Assembly: GCF_019890725.1 (NCBI RefSeq)
Contig: NZ_JAINZZ010000001.1
Location: 310,001 to 374,000, forward strand
DNA: 64,000 nucleotides
Reading direction: 5' to 3'
DNA from: Actinacidiphila acidipaludis
Lineage (GTDB): Bacteria; Actinomycetota; Actinomycetes; Streptomycetales; Streptomycetaceae
Positions 7,416 through 15,249 of this stretch are shown piece after piece. Both the position numbers and the translations under genes were made by a program. Under the pieces are notes generated by a model, which was given only the letters and a program-made list of their open reading frames with translations, was not told the origin of the DNA and did no database searches. Positions within the stretch are counted from its first letter, which is position 1. Each line of letters begins with the position of its first letter.

Positions 7416-8246
7416 ATGAGCAACGTCCAGGCCGAGAAGGACGGCTGGGAGGCCCGGGCCCGGGTCGGCGTGGTCGTACCCCACGCGGACGTCGGCCCGG
7501 AGTCGGAGTTCCAGGCGATCGCCCCCGACGACGTCTTCGTCCACGGTTCGCGCGTGCACTTCGGCGCGATGCGCGCGGGCGGGGAGATGGACCCGAAGAT
7601 CCCGCACGATCCCGTACGGGCCTTCGTGGAGCCGCCGTTGATCGACGACGCCGTCGAACTGCTCGCCGCCTCACCGCTCGACGTCATCGCGCTGGGGTTC
7701 ACCAGTTCCGCGTACGTGCTCGGCGCGGACGGCGAGAGGGCGCTGTTCGAGCGGCTGGCGCGCCGTACCCGCGGCATCCCGCTCACCGGCACCACGGCCG
7801 CCGCCGTCAGCGGCTTCACCGCACTCGGCGCCCGCAGGGTGGCGATCGTCAATCCGCCGTGGTTCGACGACCGTCTTTCCGGGCTCGGATCCGCCTACTT
7901 CACCGAGCAGGGCTTCGCGGTCGTCCACCACGGCCCGTGCGGCCTGCCGAGCAACCAGAAACTGATCACCCCGGAGGCACTTTCGGACTGGATCCGGACC
8001 ACGGTGGCCGGGCACCGGCCGGACGCCGTCCTGGTCGCCGGCAACGGGATCCGGGCGGTCGGTGTCGTCAACGCGCTGGAGTGCGAGCTGGACTTCGCCG
8101 TCCTGACCGCCAATCAGGTGCTCTTCTGGCACGCTCTGCATCTGGCCGGCGCGCAGGAGGCCGCCCGACGGATCACCGGTTACGGGCGCCTGTTCGAGCT
8201 GGCTCCCGCGGAAGCGCGGCCGCAGCCCTCCGGCGCGGTGGCGTGA
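7416..8246 (+). CDS. Asp/Glu racemase-fold (maleate isomerase/arylmalonate decarboxylase-like) protein lacking both catalytic cysteines
   Basis: A 276-aa protein with the two-lobed layout of maleate isomerases: LDVIALGFTSSAYVLG (88-103), RRVAIVNPPWFDDRL (140-154), then DAVLVAGNGIRAVGVVNALE (203-222) and FAVLTANQVLFWHAL (227-241). In active relatives the first loop and the second loop each usually carry a cysteine (as in GCTS and SCTN). Here the positions are Phe95 and Gly209. Only Cys175 and Cys223 exist, and neither sits at those loops. It therefore cannot use the usual two-thiol mechanism, and may be a binding protein or catalyse another reaction such as decarboxylation or lyase chemistry. 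ATG preceded by GAAGGAG. Last gene before a strong terminator. Confidence 0.75.
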   Translation: MSNVQAEKDGWEARARVGVVVPHADVGPESEFQAIAPDDVFVHGSRVHFGAMRAGGEMDPKIPHDPVRAFVEPPLIDDAVELLAASPLDVIALGFTSSAYVLGADGERALFERLARRTRGIPLTGTTAAAVSGFTALGARRVAIVNPPWFDDRLSGLGSAYFTEQGFAVVHHGPCGLPSNQKLITPEALSDWIRTTVAGHRPDAVLVAGNGIRAVGVVNALECELDFAVLTANQVLFWHALHLAGAQEAARRITGYGRLFELAPAEARPQPSGAVA

Positions 8247-8249
8247 TGC

Positions 8250-8289
8250 CTCCCGGGCCCGTGCGGAAGGACCCGCACGGGCCCGGGAG
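8250..8289 (+). terminator. Strong hairpin terminator
   Basis: A perfect 17-bp stem (8250-8266 with 8273-8289) with a 6-base loop starts 3 bases after the preceding stop codon. It separates the 3223-8246 operon from the deaminase unit. Confidence 0.85.
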
Positions 8290-8364
8290 CCGCCCGGCCC
8301 ACCGGACGTCACTGTTTGTGCGATCAAGTACTGGCCGGGATGCGTGGGCTCGCCTCCGGCTGCG

Positions 8365-8394
8365 TTGACAAGCGAATATGGGCTCCTGTACAAC
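8365..8394 (+). promoter_or_regulatory. Candidate promoter of the deaminase-SMR unit
   Basis: TTGACA (8365-8370) and TACAAC (8389-8394) are separated by 18 bases in an AT-richer gap between the terminator and the deaminase gene. CC-GTACAA-like words recur at about 8386 and 8452, perhaps regulator contacts. The leader would be about 75 bases. Confidence 0.5.
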
Positions 8395-8476
8395 CTGATT
8401 GCCCGTCCGAAAGTTGCTGACGGGTTTTTGCGGCCCTCAAGATATATGTCCGTACAAGCAAATACCAGGGGGACCC

Positions 8477-8986
8477 ATGCCTGACAGCACGGCACCCACG
8501 ACCGGTGGCTCCTTAGCCGAGAACGACCTGACCGCGCACGTCCGTGAAGCGGTGCGGATCAGCCGCGAGCACGTCGCCCGGGGCGGCATCCCGTTCTCCG
8601 GCCTGGTGGTCAACGACGGCCGCGTGCTCGGCACCGGCTTCAACCGGGTGCGCGAGGACAGCGACCCCACCGCCCACGCCGAGGTGGTGGCGCTCCGGGC
8701 CGCCACGGCCAGGTACGGCCTGCACGCCACCGCCGGGGCCACGCTGATCGCCTCCGGCGAGCCCTGCGCCCTGTGCTACATGGCGTCGCTGTACTTCAAC
8801 GTCGGCCACATCGTCTACGCGGCCGACCGCCGGACGGCCGCGCGGTACGGCTTCGACTACTCCGGCTCGTACAAGATCTTCGCCGAGGACCCGGCGACGT
8901 GGGGGCTGGAGGTCACCTCGCTGCGGGTGCCGGAAGGGACCCAGCCCTTCGAGGAGTACCTCGCCGTGAACCGGGGGCGGCGATGA
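8477..8986 (+). CDS. Nucleoside/nucleobase deaminase (cytidine deaminase-like fold)
   Basis: A 169-aa zinc deaminase. The signature HAE (67-69) followed by EPCALC (95-100, Pro-Cys-x-x-Cys) gives one His and two Cys zinc ligands and the catalytic glutamate. The C-terminal AARYGFDYS segment resembles guanine/nucleoside deaminases rather than tRNA-specific TadA. It would hydrolytically remove an amine from a heterocycle. Codon 13 is TTA (8513-8515), a rare leucine codon read by the bldA tRNA in Streptomyces, so expression may be tied to development. ATG follows CCAGGGGGA. The stop overlaps the DsbA-like start. Confidence 0.85.
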   Translation: MPDSTAPTTGGSLAENDLTAHVREAVRISREHVARGGIPFSGLVVNDGRVLGTGFNRVREDSDPTAHAEVVALRAATARYGLHATAGATLIASGEPCALCYMASLYFNVGHIVYAADRRTAARYGFDYSGSYKIFAEDPATWGLEVTSLRVPEGTQPFEEYLAVNRGRR

Positions 8987-9639
8987 CGGCGACGCGGACC
9001 GGCACCGTCGGCATCAAGGTCTGGTCGGACTACGTCTGCCCTTTCTGCATGCTGGCCGAGGGCCCCCTGCACGAGGCCACCCGGGACCTGGACGTCGCGA
9101 TCACCTGGATGCCGTTCGAACTGCGGCCCCACCCGACGCCCACCCTGCGACCCGAGGACCCCTACCTGCCGGCGATCTGGGCGCGCTCGGTCTACCCGAT
9201 GGCCCGCCGGATGGGCGTGGACATCACCCTGCCCACCGTCTCGCCGCAGCCCTACACCCGGCTGGCGTTCGAGGGCTACCAGTACGCGGCCGAGCACGGC
9301 AGGGCCGCGGAGTACACGCCACGCGTGCTGCGGGCGTTCTTCCAGGAGAACCGGGACATCGGCGACGTCGACGTCCTCGCCGGCATCGCCTCCGAACTGG
9401 GCCTGGACGCGGCGGACTTCACCCGGTCCCTGAGCGAGGGCAGCTACGCCGAGGCCCACCAGGAGGCGCTGCGGACCGCCTCCGCCCACCGTGTCCAGGT
9501 CGCTCCGACGATCCTCGTCGCCGACCGCCACCGCATCGAGGGCGTGCCCACCGCGGCCCAGATCCGCACAGCCGTACTCGACGCCCGGGCCGAGCAGGCG
9601 ATCGCCCGGGGTGACGCCTGCGGACTCGATGGCTGCTGA
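8983..9639 (+). CDS. DsbA/FrnE-family thioredoxin-fold oxidoreductase
   Basis: A 218-aa protein of the FrnE/DsbA-like class. It has an active-site C-P-F-C (Cys19, Cys22) in WSDYVCPFCMLAEGPL, a long helical insert, and the cis-Pro loop VQVAPTILVADRHRIEGVPTA split near residues 165-190. There is no signal peptide, so it is cytoplasmic. FrnE-type proteins catalyse thiol-disulfide exchange or, in some polyketide pathways, isomerisation. The ATGA overlap with the deaminase implies coupled translation. The C terminus ends in a Cys-rich DACGLDGC. Its role in this cluster is unknown. Confidence 0.8.
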   Translation: MTATRTGTVGIKVWSDYVCPFCMLAEGPLHEATRDLDVAITWMPFELRPHPTPTLRPEDPYLPAIWARSVYPMARRMGVDITLPTVSPQPYTRLAFEGYQYAAEHGRAAEYTPRVLRAFFQENRDIGDVDVLAGIASELGLDAADFTRSLSEGSYAEAHQEALRTASAHRVQVAPTILVADRHRIEGVPTAAQIRTAVLDARAEQAIARGDACGLDGC

Positions 9640-9794
9640 CATGCCGTACGGCAGCCCTGTGCCGGTCAACTCCCGCCGCATACAGGCGACCTGACGCCCG
9701 CCAGGCCACCGCGGGCCGACCGGCCGGCACCCGGCACCCCGCCCCGGCACCTCACACCGTGGCACCTCGATCTTCACCCGACGAAAGGACTGCC

Positions 9795-10115
9795 ATGCAG
9801 TGGCTGTACCTGGCCATCGCCGACATCTTCGAGATCACCGTCGCCATCGCGGCAGGCAAGGCCGAAGGCTTCAAGAACCGCCCGTGGACGGTCGTCACGC
9901 TCCTCAGCGGCGCCATCGGGACCTACTTCCTCAGCAAGGCGCTCCTGACGTTCGACGTCGGCGTCGGCTACGCCATCTGGACGTCCATCGCCGGCATCGG
10001 CATCACCCTGCTGGGCGTGCTGCTCTTCAACCAGCGCCTGGACTGGCGCAAGGCGCTCGGCATCCTCGTGATCATCGCCGGGGTCGTCGGCCTCCAGCTC
10101 AGCGGCGCGGCGTAG
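9795..10115 (+). CDS. Small multidrug resistance (SMR) transporter subunit 1
   Basis: A 106-aa protein with four hydrophobic segments and the SMR signature: membrane-embedded Glu13 in the first helix (IADIFEITVAIA), KAEGF turn, and the GVGYAIWTSIAGIG helix 3 motif. SMR pumps are proton-coupled dimers exporting cations or guanidinium-like compounds. ATG at 9795 follows ACGAAAGGA. A second SMR gene follows 70 bases later, so the functional pump is probably a heterodimer. Its place at the end of the biosynthetic block suggests product export or self-resistance. Confidence 0.88.
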   Translation: MQWLYLAIADIFEITVAIAAGKAEGFKNRPWTVVTLLSGAIGTYFLSKALLTFDVGVGYAIWTSIAGIGITLLGVLLFNQRLDWRKALGILVIIAGVVGLQLSGAA

Positions 10116-10185
10116 GACCCGGCCGCCGGACCCGCCGCCCCTGCCTGGCCCATCTCTACGAATCTCTACGAAAGGACCCCGGTTC

Positions 10186-10611
10186 ATGCCCAACTCCGGC
10201 CGCTCCTCCGCCAATCCGTGGCTCGTGCTGCTCCTCGCCGGGGGGTTCGAAGTCGGCTACGCGCTCTCCGTGGGCGGAAGCCACGGCTTCACCCGTCTGA
10301 CGTGGTCGCTGGTCGCCGTCGTCTTCTTCCTGCTGACCCTGTGGGCCCTGAGCGTCGCGCTCCGCTCGATCGAGGTCAGCATCGGGTACGCCGTCTGGGC
10401 CGGAATCGGCTCAGCCGGCGCCGCGCTGCTCGGTCCGGTCTTCTTCGACGAGGGGCTCAGCGCGTTCCAGGCCTTATGGCTGGGGGTGATCATCGTCGGC
10501 GTGGTCTGGCTCAAGCTCGCGGACCGGCCGCAGCAGGCACCCTCCGCGGACCCGCAGAACACCCCGCAGGTCGCCGTCGCCCCGCACGAGCCCCAGGACG
10601 CCCGGCGCTGA
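10186..10611 (+). CDS. Small multidrug resistance (SMR) transporter subunit 2
   Basis: A 141-aa SMR protein with four transmembrane segments, the conserved Glu22 (AGGFEVGYALS), the SIGYAVWAGIGSAGAA helix and a hydrophilic 30-residue tail rich in Pro/Ala/Gln that is absent from subunit 1. Paired unequal SMR subunits usually insert in opposite orientations to form one pump. Codon 97 is TTA (10474-10476), the second such codon in this unit, again pointing to bldA dependence. AAAGGA ribosome site upstream. Followed by a strong hairpin shared with the convergent gene. Confidence 0.88.
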   Translation: MPNSGRSSANPWLVLLLAGGFEVGYALSVGGSHGFTRLTWSLVAVVFFLLTLWALSVALRSIEVSIGYAVWAGIGSAGAALLGPVFFDEGLSAFQALWLGVIIVGVVWLKLADRPQQAPSADPQNTPQVAVAPHEPQDARR

Positions 10612-10636
10612 CGCCCCGCCCCCACGCATGACCTGT

Positions 10637-10669
10637 CCCGGGACCCCGGCTGTCGGCCGGGGTCCCGGG
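10637..10669. terminator. Bidirectional hairpin terminator
   Basis: A perfect 14-bp stem (10637-10650 with 10656-10669) with a 5-base loop lies between two converging genes that stop at 10611 and 10677. Confidence 0.85.
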
Positions 10670-10676
10670 CCGTGGA

Positions 10677-12923
10677 CTACAGGTTCTGCGCGTGCGCGAC
10701 GTGGTGGCCGGCCCGCACGCCGTCCATGTACACGTACTGGCCGTCGCTGGTGACGTGCGCCCCGCCGACCGCGTGCGAGCCGTCCCAGACCAGGCGTCCG
10801 TCCAGACGGACACTCACCCTCTTGCCCCGAGTCGGGACGGCGAGCCGGCCCGACGTGCCGGACGGGGTTGTCGCGTGGAGCTGGAACCCCTGGGGGAGCG
10901 CCTGCCAGGAGACGGCGATGGCGCCGTGCGGCGTGGGCACACTCCCCTGCGCCCAGGTCAGACCGGCCGGGTGCGGCACGACCGCGTAGCCGGCGAAGCC
11001 CGCTCCGGTCGGCGTCACACCGAGCACCTGGTCGGTCAGGGTGACGGTGGGGCCGGAGGCCCAGCCGTGGGCGAGGCTGGTGAACTGGCTGATCCCCGGG
11101 TCGCCGGCGGCGTCGGCCTTCTCCCACCAGGTGCTGCCCGGATCCTTGGAGAGCATGTAACCCCAGAAGGTGCGCATCAGCTGCAGGCCGCTCGCCTGCG
11201 TGTCCCCGGTGGAGTCCGGCACCGCGAGGCGGGCACTGGCCTCGAAGCCGCTGGGCAGCGGCTCGTACATCGGCCCGATCGCGGACTTGGGGGCGCTGGG
11301 CGAGACCGTGAGGGAGCCGTAGCCGCTCCAGTTGTTCCGGTGGAGGTAGTCCATGGCGCGCTGTGCCTGGCCCGCGTCGGCGACGCCGGCCAGCACCGCG
11401 GTGGCGTTGGCGTCCTGCGGGTACACGCCGGGCGTCTCACGGGAGAGCCGGTAGGCGCCGGTGGTGGCGTCCCACAGCTGATCGTTGATCGCCTGCTTCA
11501 GCGCCATGGAGCGTGCGGCGTACGTGGCCGCGTCCGGCGCCGCGCCACGGGCCCTGGCCAGCTCGGCCATCTCGTCGAGGTTCCGGGCGTAAAGGGCGTT
11601 GACGTACGTCTCGTGGCCGCAGTCGCTGTAGCCGTAGTGGCCGCACGACCCGGAGGCGGCGAACGCGATCAGGCCCTGCGGGTCCTGGCCGCGGACCGAC
11701 TCCAGCCAGGTCATGGCCTTGGTCAGCGAGGGCCACCACCTGTCGAGGTAGGCGCGGTCGCCGGTGTAGAGCCAGTGCTCGTAGTGGTTGTGGACGAACC
11801 AGGTCACGTACTCGCCGTACGTGCGGATCTCGTCCTCGTTGTGCCGGCCGACGAGGCTCTCGGCGGGTACGTAGCCGTCGGAGAGCTGCTGGGCCGACAG
11901 GGAGGACAGCGAGTTGTCGACCGCCGCCAGGTCGCCGGTGCTCAGGTAGGTGACGGGGGCCTGGATCGCGAGGTCGCCCTGCCAGACGATCCGGTCGCGC
12001 TTGGCGCCGTCGAAGATGACCTCCTGGTCCGGGTCGGCGTACGGCACTTGGGAGTCGGCGTGGTCGGGCTCCCCCGCCGCGTACGGCCAGCTCTTGGCCG
12101 TGTCCGACATCCAGGTGTCCATCTGCACGGTGTACGCGCCGGCGTACCAGATCTTGTTGAGCTCGTTGTCGCTCGACAGGAACCAGCCCTGGTAGCCGGC
12201 CGGGTCCGCCTGCTTCGGCACGGCGTCGAAGTCCAGTGAGACGCCGTCCACGTCGACCCAACCGGGACCGTCCAGGAAGAGCGTCGCGTAGCGGAAGCCG
12301 CCGCGTATCTGACGGTCCGTCACGGAGCCGGGCAGCTTCGAGGGGTCAAGGGACAGGGTGTGGCTGTCGGCGTCGTAGCCGTAGGTGACGCCGGGGTAGC
12401 CGGTCCAGATGTTCGCCGTGTCGCAGCCGGGCGCGTACCCGGCCTCACCGCTGTTGGCCTGCGGTGTGGTGGCCGCGAACTGCCGGGACTCGCTGAAGCA
12501 GACGTGCAGCGTGGGCGGCGTCGTCGAGGCGCCGGCGAGGTGGACCGCGATCTTCCCGCCCACCTCCTTGCCGAAGTCCAGGGTGAGCAGCGGCGACTGG
12601 GTGCGGTCTCCGTCGCTGACCAGCCGCACCGGCGTGGCGGACCCGCCCAGCGCGGCCTTCGGGTCGCCCTGGACGGCGCCGCCCCGCGGATCGGCGGACA
12701 GGACCGAGACCGGCGTGACCACATGGCCGGCCGGGGCCAGCACGTAGGGCCGCCAGTCACCGGGCCGGGGCTGGTAGGTGCTGTCCGTCCAAGGCCCGGA
12801 CGGGTGCGTCGCGGGAGCCGCCGCGACCGCCGAGGGCGCGGCCGGGCCCACCGGCAGGATCGCGGCCAGTGCCGCGCCGATGGCCACCGTCAGCGCGGTC
12901 TTGCGCGTGCGATGTCTGGACAT
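10677..12923 (-). CDS. Secreted GH78-type alpha-L-rhamnosidase-like glycoside hydrolase
   Basis: About 748 aa with a Sec signal peptide (basic RHRTRK, hydrophobic core, AVAAAP cleavage region near residue 36). The middle is an (alpha/alpha)6 barrel with the GH78-like acid motif DGAKRDRIVWQGD (about residues 305-317), matching the D-C-P-x-R-x-E/D-x-x-x-W-x-G-D pattern of rhamnosidases. The N-terminal beta-sandwich contains LTLDFGKEVGG, and a C-terminal beta domain follows. It should release terminal L-rhamnose, or a similar sugar, from plant glycosides outside the cell. ATG at 12923 is preferred because GAGGGAG lies at optimal spacing; two closer ATGs exist. The promoter carries an inverted repeat. 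Confidence 0.82.
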   Translation of the reverse strand: MSRHRTRKTALTVAIGAALAAILPVGPAAPSAVAAAPATHPSGPWTDSTYQPRPGDWRPYVLAPAGHVVTPVSVLSADPRGGAVQGDPKAALGGSATPVRLVSDGDRTQSPLLTLDFGKEVGGKIAVHLAGASTTPPTLHVCFSESRQFAATTPQANSGEAGYAPGCDTANIWTGYPGVTYGYDADSHTLSLDPSKLPGSVTDRQIRGGFRYATLFLDGPGWVDVDGVSLDFDAVPKQADPAGYQGWFLSSDNELNKIWYAGAYTVQMDTWMSDTAKSWPYAAGEPDHADSQVPYADPDQEVIFDGAKRDRIVWQGDLAIQAPVTYLSTGDLAAVDNSLSSLSAQQLSDGYVPAESLVGRHNEDEIRTYGEYVTWFVHNHYEHWLYTGDRAYLDRWWPSLTKAMTWLESVRGQDPQGLIAFAASGSCGHYGYSDCGHETYVNALYARNLDEMAELARARGAAPDAATYAARSMALKQAINDQLWDATTGAYRLSRETPGVYPQDANATAVLAGVADAGQAQRAMDYLHRNNWSGYGSLTVSPSAPKSAIGPMYEPLPSGFEASARLAVPDSTGDTQASGLQLMRTFWGYMLSKDPGSTWWEKADAAGDPGISQFTSLAHGWASGPTVTLTDQVLGVTPTGAGFAGYAVVPHPAGLTWAQGSVPTPHGAIAVSWQALPQGFQLHATTPSGTSGRLAVPTRGKRVSVRLDGRLVWDGSHAVGGAHVTSDGQYVYMDGVRAGHHVAHAQNL

Positions 12924-12985
12924 CGTCATCATCTCCCTCAGTCCCGGAGGCTGGTGATTGGTACGTTTCAATCGCCGCTCCGGCG

Positions 12986-13024
12986 AGGCTAGCCACGCCC
13001 TCGGGTTGAATCAACGGTTCAACC
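12986..13024 (-). promoter_or_regulatory. Promoter and operator of the GH78 gene
   Basis: Reading leftwards, TTGATT (13014-13009) and TAGCCT (12991-12986) are 17 bases apart. The -35 box is overlapped by the perfect inverted repeat GGTTGAA (13004-13010) / TTCAACC (13018-13024), a likely repressor site. No regulator gene is adjacent. Confidence 0.55.
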
Positions 13025-13436
13025 AGGATCTCTCCAAAAGGGCGTCACCAGAGGCTGGTTGCTCGCGTTTCCGCAGTTCCACGCCGTGGATCGCGCCCGC
13101 CGAACTGGGGGCGACGGACCGAGAGCGGGCGTCCTCCGATCACCGGGGGCGCCCGGCGCCGCCCGCACCGCAGCGTCGGCCAGGACCTTCACCGGCCCCT
13201 TACCGGCAACGTTTCAGAGCCGCACCCGTCCCGGCGCCCCGTGACCGGCCGGACGGCTCCGGAGCCGCACCGGGCGCCGGGACGTGGCTGGGTGGCCCTG
13301 CCGGTACCTGCCTGGCCAGGGCCACCTCCGGGCCGTCGGGGCCAGTCGGGCGGTGCTCTGCTTGAAGCCAGGGGCCGACGCGGCGGACGCCCGGGGCCCC
13401 CTCCCTACCCACGCTTCTTCCGGAAGGTGTCACCCC
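13025..13436. other. Intergenic region with one inverted repeat
   Basis: No credible ORF. GGTGGCCCTG (13291-13300) and CAGGGCCACC (13317-13326) form a perfect 10-bp inverted repeat with a 16-base loop, about 110 bases before the SDR start. It may be an operator or an attenuator. GGAAGGTG at about 13420 is the SDR ribosome site. Confidence 0.4.
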
Positions 13437-14225
13437 ATGACCACCGAGACCTCTGCCACGGCCGCCGCCAAGCCCCTGGACGGCCGGGTGGCCGTCATCA
13501 CCGGCGCCTCCAGCGGCATCGGCGAGGCGTCGGCCGAGCACCTGGCGTCGCTCGGCGCGAAGGTCGCCGTGCTGGCGCGGCGCGCGGACCGGCTGGACGA
13601 GCTGGTCGCCCGCATCGCCAAGAACGGCGGCACCGCCGTGGCGATCGCCGTCGACGTGACCGACGCCGCCGCGGTGCGGGCCGCGGCCGACCGTGTCGAG
13701 GCGGAACTGGGCGGCGCGGACCTGCTCTTCAACAACGCGGGCGTCATGCTGCCCGCGCCCGTCGAGGAGCTGCGTGCCGACCAGTGGCAGCGCCAGATCG
13801 ACCTGAACGTCTCCGGGCTGATGAACGTCATCGGCGCGTTCACCCCGCAGCTGGTCCGGTCCGCCGGCGAGCGCGGCGTGGCCGACCTGATCAACACCTC
13901 GTCGAGCGCCGCGCAGAACCTCTACCCCACCTTCGCCGTCTACGCCGCCACGAAGGCGTTCGTCTCGCACCTGTCGAAGCACCTCCGGGTCGAGCTGGGC
14001 CCGAAGCGGGTGCGGGTCTCCGCGATCGAGCCCGGGATCGTGGGCACGGAGCTGCAGGAACACGTCACCGACGTCGGCGCCCGCGCCTGGCTGGAGGGGT
14101 CGAAGGAGACCATCGACTGGCTGGTGCCGGACGACATCGCGCAGACGGTGGGCTTCATCGCCTCCCTGCCGCTGCGGGTCAACCTCCCGCAGGTCTTCAT
14201 CATGCCGACGGCCCAGCCCAGCTGA
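13437..14225 (+). CDS. Short-chain dehydrogenase/reductase
   Basis: A 262-aa classical SDR. The cofactor motif TGASSGIG is at residues 22-29, ARRADR after strand 2 suggests NADP preference, NNAG is near residue 100, and the catalytic Ser with YAATK (Tyr-x-x-x-Lys) near residue 165. Soluble, with no signal peptide. It would reversibly oxidise an alcohol or reduce a ketone, substrate unknown. Start ATG chosen because GGAAGG precedes it and the longer upstream frame is not coding-like. Likely single-gene unit. Confidence 0.88.
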   Translation: MTTETSATAAAKPLDGRVAVITGASSGIGEASAEHLASLGAKVAVLARRADRLDELVARIAKNGGTAVAIAVDVTDAAAVRAAADRVEAELGGADLLFNNAGVMLPAPVEELRADQWQRQIDLNVSGLMNVIGAFTPQLVRSAGERGVADLINTSSSAAQNLYPTFAVYAATKAFVSHLSKHLRVELGPKRVRVSAIEPGIVGTELQEHVTDVGARAWLEGSKETIDWLVPDDIAQTVGFIASLPLRVNLPQVFIMPTAQPS

Positions 14226-14232
14226 CACCGCA

Positions 14233-14262
14233 CGGCCCGGCCAGGCGTTGCGCGCCGGGCCG
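14233..14262. terminator. Hairpin between convergent genes
   Basis: CGGCCCGGC (14233-14241) pairs with GCCGGGCCG (14254-14262), placed between the SDR stop (14225) and the kinase stop (14299). Confidence 0.65.
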
Positions 14263-14298
14263 CTGCGGCCGTCGCGCCGAAACCGCCGAGCCCCGAGC

Positions 14299-15249
14299 TC
14301 AGGACGAGGGTGGTGCCGAGCGCTCGAAAGCGGCCAGTTCGGCACGGGTGGGGCCGGTGGCCGGCCCGCGCCGTGTGACGGCGTACGCGGCGGCCGCGTT
14401 GGCCCGGGCCGCGGCCGCGAGGGGCGCGGCGCCCTCGGCGAGCGAGGCCAGGAACGCGCCCAGGTGGGCGTCCCCGGCGCCGTTGGGATCGACGGCCTCG
14501 ACCCGGCGGCCCGCCGCGTGGGCCGCGCGGTCCTGGCCCGCGGGGGTGACCCAGCAGCCGTCCGCGTCGCCACGCACCACCAGCCCGGCCGCCGTTCGGG
14601 CCCGGAGCGCGGCCGACACGTCGGCGGCCGCCGCCGCGGGCTCCGTGAGGCCGGTCAGCAGACCGGCCTCACGCCGGTTGCAGCTGAGCCAGTCGGCGCG
14701 GGCCAGCACCGTGCGCAGCGCCTCGGCCGGGATGCCGTCGGCCAGCGGTCCCGGATCGAAGCTCAGCAGGACGTCCGCGGGCAGCGCCCGTACCAGCGCG
14801 GTGAGGGCGTCCGAGGTTCCCCGCCCGGCGAGGCCGTAGCCGGAGACGTGCACGAAGTCCCCCGGCCGCAGTCGTTCGAGCAGCACCGCGATGTCCGCTT
14901 CGTCCAGCCGGCCCTCGGCCCCGTTCGCGGTGACGAAGGTGCGCTCCGACGTCTCGACCAGGGCGACGCAGAAGCCGGTGTCCTCGTCGGGGGCGGGCGG
15001 CAGCAGCACGCCCACGGCCTCCCGGGCGAGGCCCTCCCGCGCCCGGTCGCCGAACGGCCCGGTGCCGTGGGCGCCGGCGTACACGGCGGGCAGTCCGAGC
15101 CGGCGCGCGGCGGTGAGGACGTTGAACCCGCCGCCCGGGGTGAACTCGGCGCCCTCGGCGAACAGGTCGCCGCCGCGCGCGGGCAGCCGGGGCACGCGCA
15201 TCACGAGGTCGACGAGAACGCCGCCGGCCAGATACAGCGTGCGGCTCAT
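14299..15249 (-). CDS. PfkB/ribokinase-family sugar or nucleoside kinase (YegV-like)
   Basis: A 316-aa PfkB kinase. The N-terminal GGxxxD-like strand (YLAGGVLVDLV), the double-glycine substrate loop TPGGGFNVLTAARRLGL and the C-terminal ATP/anion-hole motif DPNGAGDAHLGAF (Asp as catalytic base) are all present. It phosphorylates a sugar hydroxyl with ATP. Last gene of a four-gene operon, it overlaps the permease stop by four bases. Together with the ADP-ribosylglycohydrolase homologue and GntR regulator it matches the composition of E. coli yegTUVW, suggesting it phosphorylates a sugar freed from an imported N-glycoside. That is inference. Confidence 0.85.
   Translation of the reverse strand: MSRTLYLAGGVLVDLVMRVPRLPARGGDLFAEGAEFTPGGGFNVLTAARRLGLPAVYAGAHGTGPFGDRAREGLAREAVGVLLPPAPDEDTGFCVALVETSERTFVTANGAEGRLDEADIAVLLERLRPGDFVHVSGYGLAGRGTSDALTALVRALPADVLLSFDPGPLADGIPAEALRTVLARADWLSCNRREAGLLTGLTEPAAAAADVSAALRARTAAGLVVRGDADGCWVTPAGQDRAAHAAGRRVEAVDPNGAGDAHLGAFLASLAEGAAPLAAAARANAAAAYAVTRRGPATGPTRAELAAFERSAPPSS

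Noticed and set aside
5322..7607. A minus-strand open frame of about 760 codons
   Set aside because: It runs opposite the EctC-like, dehydrogenase and transglutaminase-like genes and has low-complexity composition; a by-product of high GC third positions.
9795..10611. SMR pair as a dedicated guanidinium exporter under a guanidine riboswitch
   Set aside because: The gap upstream holds no structure I could match to a guanidine riboswitch, and the genes follow the deaminase/DsbA-like genes closely.
13291..13326. 10-bp inverted repeat as a terminator of the GH78 or SDR gene
   Set aside because: It lies upstream of both transcription starts, so termination makes no sense; kept only as a possible operator or attenuator.
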